A stretch of DNA of 64,000 bases, taken from the NCBI RefSeq assembly GCF_003121405.1, contig NZ_QBUY01000008.1, positions 62,001-126,000 on the forward strand, in the 5' to 3' direction. Below the pieces are notes generated by a model. It saw only the letters and a list, made by a program, of their open reading frames with translations. It was not told where the DNA came from and searched no databases. Below are positions 61,601 to 64,000 of this stretch, piece after piece (position 1 is the stretch's first letter; each line of letters begins with the position of its first letter). The DNA comes from Paraburkholderia sp. C35 (GTDB lineage: Bacteria; Pseudomonadota; Gammaproteobacteria; Burkholderiales; Burkholderiaceae). Made by a program: the position numbers and the translations under genes.

Positions 61601-62491
61601 ATGGACAAACTTCAGGCAATCAGCCTCTTCGTGCGTGTGGTCGATGCACGCAGTTTCAGCAAGGCGGCTGAAACGCTGTCGATGCCACGCTCGTCGGTCA
61701 CGACTACCATCAAGAATCTCGAACAGCATCTGGGCACCGTGCTGCTGCGGCGAAGCACGCGCAACCTGAGCCTGACGGAAGCGGGCGAGCGTTACTACGC
61801 GTCGTGCCGCACGATCCTCGCGGAGATCGAGCGCGCGGAAAACGGGCTGCGCGACGACACGCAGACGCCGCGCGGCAAGGTGCGCGCGGAGATGCCCGGC
61901 GTGATCGGGCGCGCAATCGTGCTGCCCAATCTGCGCGACTTCGCACAGCGCTTTCCCGACATCGAACTGGTGCTCGGTCTGAGCGACCGTCCCGCCGACC
62001 TGATTTTCGACGGCATCGACTGCGCGATACGCACGGGCGAACTCGCGGACTCGACCCTGATCGCGCGACCGCTCGGCACGCTGACGTGGCTCACGTGCGC
62101 GTCGCCGCTGTATCTGCGCGAGCACGGCGAACCTTCGACGCCCGACGATCTCGCCGCGCACGACGCCATCAACTACATCTCGAACGCGACGGGCCGCCCG
62201 CTCGACTGGCGTTTCGATGTTGACGGCGAACCTGTCACGTTGACGATGCAGAGCCGCTTCGCCGTCAACGAAACGGAAGCCTATTTGCAGTGCGGGATCG
62301 AAGGGCTGGGGATCATCCAGTTATCGGAGTTCGTCGCAAAACCTTATCTGGAGTCCGGGCGGCTGAAGGAAGTGCTGTCCACGTCAAGAAGCGCGCCCGT
62401 GCCCGTGTCGATGCTCTATCCGAACCGCATGCACGCGAGTGCGGCAGTCAAGGCTTTCGTCGAGTGGATCGCGGAGATTTTCCCGCGCTGA
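61601..62491 (+). CDS. LysR-family regulator (CrgA/AaeR-like)
   Basis: A 296-residue LysR regulator with HTH SFSKAAETLSMPRSSVTTTIKNLEQ, closely like that of the regulator at 46783 but clearly a separate gene. Divergent from the NmrA-like reductase and probably its activator or repressor, with the octamer repeats between. The domain after residue 90 is a standard LysR effector domain. Confidence 0.85.
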   Translation: MDKLQAISLFVRVVDARSFSKAAETLSMPRSSVTTTIKNLEQHLGTVLLRRSTRNLSLTEAGERYYASCRTILAEIERAENGLRDDTQTPRGKVRAEMPGVIGRAIVLPNLRDFAQRFPDIELVLGLSDRPADLIFDGIDCAIRTGELADSTLIARPLGTLTWLTCASPLYLREHGEPSTPDDLAAHDAINYISNATGRPLDWRFDVDGEPVTLTMQSRFAVNETEAYLQCGIEGLGIIQLSEFVAKPYLESGRLKEVLSTSRSAPVPVSMLYPNRMHASAAVKAFVEWIAEIFPR

Positions 62492-62641
62492 CGCAATGAA
62501 AAGCGCGACGCGCGCTCAGGCGTGGCGCCGTGCTTGCGATGGGTATCGGTCAAATGACCGATCTCGCGCGAAACCGTGCGCGGTATAGTGAAACTTGAAC
62601 CGTGACCCAATAACCCGACCCGATATCCGCGCAACGCATCC

Positions 62642-64000
62642 ATGCAGACTTCGCCCGATTTGTCCGGCGGCCCCGCCGTCCGCGTGTTCGACGCCGTGAA
62701 GGCGCTTGCCTTCATCGGCGATCTGAGCATGGGCCAGCCAACCGATCACTCGATCCGCACCGCATGGCTCGCCAGGCGCCTCGCGCATGCGGCCGAGCTT
62801 GGCGAAGCCGCTGCCATCGCCGTATGCGAGGCATCGCTGTTGCGCTGGTCGGGCTGCACGGCAAATGCAGCGGGCTTTGCGGAAGCACTCGGCGACGACG
62901 TCGCGAGCCGCGAAGCGATGCTCGCCCTCAAGACCGACTGGGCGCCGCTCGAACTGCACGCCGATCTGGGCGCCGTCATCACGCCACTTGCGCGGATCCA
63001 CTGCGAAGTGTCGGGCGAAGCCGCGCGCATGCTCGGTCTTGGCGGCGAAACGGAAACCACGCTGCGGCACGTGTTCGAATCGTGGGATGGCAGCGGCGCG
63101 CCGGATCATCTCGCGGGTAGTGCCGTGCCTGCTACCGTGTTTGTCGTCGCACTCGCGGGCGAACTGGAGATTTTTTCGCGCACGTATGGCATCGAACGCG
63201 CGCAGGCACTGATCGCGCAACGCGCCGACGCGCGCTATCCCGACAAGCTGGCGCGCCTGACGGTGCGGCTCGCGGCGCAATGGCTCGACGAACTCGAACA
63301 GGCCGATAGCGCGTCGATCGATGCCGCGCTGCTGACGCCGAACATGAACGACCCGACACCCGTCGAACTGGTTGCCGACATCATCGATCTCAAGCTGCCG
63401 TGGATGACGGGCTATTCGCGCAGCGTCGCGGCAACGGCGGCGAATTGCGCGACGCGGTTCGCACTCGATGAAGCCGCGCAGAACCGGCTCTATTGCGCTG
63501 GCCTGATACATGGCATGGGCCGCGCTGCCGTGCCGAATCCCGTCTGGAATACGCCCGCCCGCCTGACGCAGTCCGCGTGGGAGAAAGCGCGCCTCGTGCC
63601 GTATTGGACCTCGCGCGCTGGGAAACAGACGGGCGCCCTCGCCGAAGCGGCCGAGCTTGGCTCGTACGCCTATGAGCGTCTGGACGGCTCCGGGTATTTT
63701 CGCGGCGCGGCGGGTGCGGCGCTGTCGATCGAAGCGCGCATTCTCAGCGCGAGTGCGGCGTGGGTGGCTTTGCGTGCAGCGCGTCCCTGGCGGGCGGCAT
63801 TCACGCATGACGAAGCGGCCAGGCTGCTGCATGAAGAAGCCGCGCAAGGCCGCCATGACGCCGACGTGGTCAACGCACTGGTCGATGCGCGCGCGACGCC
63901 CCGGCGTGTCGTGAATCCGCGCGCGCAGACGGCAAGGCTATCGGCACGCGAGGTGGATGTGCTGCGCGGCATTTCGCGCGGTGCAAGCAACAAGGAAGTT
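62642..64000 (+). CDS. Degenerate HD-GYP protein with C-terminal LuxR-type helix-turn-helix (partial)
   Basis: Open through the window edge; 453 residues are visible. Two HD-GYP-like halves: HVFESWDGSGAP near residue 145 and YERLDGSGYF near 345 replace the usual HHExxDGxGYP; the HD dyad is lost, as IHGMGRAAVPN stands where LHDIGKIGIP is expected. The C-terminus begins a LuxR helix-turn-helix (LSAREVDVLRGISRGASNKEV). Metal-dependent phosphodiesterase activity on cyclic-di-GMP is therefore unlikely, and a ligand-sensing transcription factor is more plausible. ATG 62642 lacks a strong SD. The rest of the HTH lies beyond the window. Confidence 0.75.
   Translation, partial: MQTSPDLSGGPAVRVFDAVKALAFIGDLSMGQPTDHSIRTAWLARRLAHAAELGEAAAIAVCEASLLRWSGCTANAAGFAEALGDDVASREAMLALKTDWAPLELHADLGAVITPLARIHCEVSGEAARMLGLGGETETTLRHVFESWDGSGAPDHLAGSAVPATVFVVALAGELEIFSRTYGIERAQALIAQRADARYPDKLARLTVRLAAQWLDELEQADSASIDAALLTPNMNDPTPVELVADIIDLKLPWMTGYSRSVAATAANCATRFALDEAAQNRLYCAGLIHGMGRAAVPNPVWNTPARLTQSAWEKARLVPYWTSRAGKQTGALAEAAELGSYAYERLDGSGYFRGAAGAALSIEARILSASAAWVALRAARPWRAAFTHDEAARLLHEEAAQGRHDADVVNALVDARATPRRVVNPRAQTARLSAREVDVLRGISRGASNKEV

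Overview
The window looks like a catabolic stretch of a Burkholderiaceae genome, most likely Paraburkholderia or Caballeronia. This is inferred from the high GC, AAGGAGA-type Shine-Dalgarno (SD) sites and gene families; no rRNA or other taxonomic marker is present. There are no housekeeping genes, rRNA, tRNA, insertion sequences or CRISPR arrays. It is a run of substrate-specific operons, each with its own transporter and regulator (seven LysR, two LacI, one GntR, one DeoR), as is common on secondary replicons of this group.

Bases 1-22.9 kb form a coherent organosulfonate island. The plus strand opens with the end of a sulfite dehydrogenase (soeA', soeB, soeC) and a hairpin terminator. Next comes a compact operon with a second succinate-dehydrogenase-like complex (sdhB, sdhC, sdhD, sdhA) wrapped around a two-subunit class I fumarase/tartrate dehydratase. 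A minus-strand operon then carries a 32-codon cysteine-rich leader ORF, a sulfonate/taurine-type ABC importer, a TauE-type sulfite exporter and a LysR regulator. A GntR regulator diverges from suyA-suyB (sulfolactate sulfo-lyase), followed by a DctA-family symporter, slcC and comC (the two sulfolactate dehydrogenases). A LacI regulator then diverges from a second sulfonate-type ABC importer with two permeases. Together these would import a C3/C4 sulfonate, convert it to pyruvate or oxaloacetate plus sulfite, and oxidise or export the sulfite.

23-29.5 kb: a Tat/lipoprotein-type serine hydrolase; a small cysteine-containing hypothetical protein; then a LysR-controlled MFS transporter, LigJ-type 4-oxalomesaconate hydratase and RraA/LigK-type aldolase, the lower end of gallate/protocatechuate 4,5-cleavage without a ring-cleavage enzyme. 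29.6-39.7 kb: a LacI-controlled sugar ABC transporter with two cytoplasmic beta-galactosidases (GH42 and GH35), headed by two palindromic operators. 39.7-46.8 kb: a LysR regulator and a polar amino-acid ABC transporter flanked by two FAD amine oxidoreductases and an SDR. 46.8-51.9 kb: two LysR regulators, a lone DszA/NtaA-type flavin monooxygenase, a haloacid-dehalogenase-like hydrolase and a class II aldolase.

51.9-56 kb: a BvgS-like hybrid histidine kinase whose signal peptide is split by an in-frame TGA, with no response regulator nearby. 56.1-60.3 kb: a D-threonate/erythronate-type module (DeoR, PdxA2, DUF1537 kinase, KdgT permease) with repeated GATC-centred operators. 60.4-64 kb: an NmrA-like reductase divergent from a LysR, and the start of a degenerate HD-GYP protein ending in a LuxR-type helix-turn-helix, cut by the window edge.

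Most promising observations: the SDH/fumarase-like operon, whose flavoprotein lacks the FAD-linking histidine (Cys46 instead), read as a possible sulfosuccinate-to-oxaloacetate-plus-sulfite route; the cysteine-rich leader ORF before the sulfonate importer; and the nonsense codon inside the sensor kinase signal peptide.
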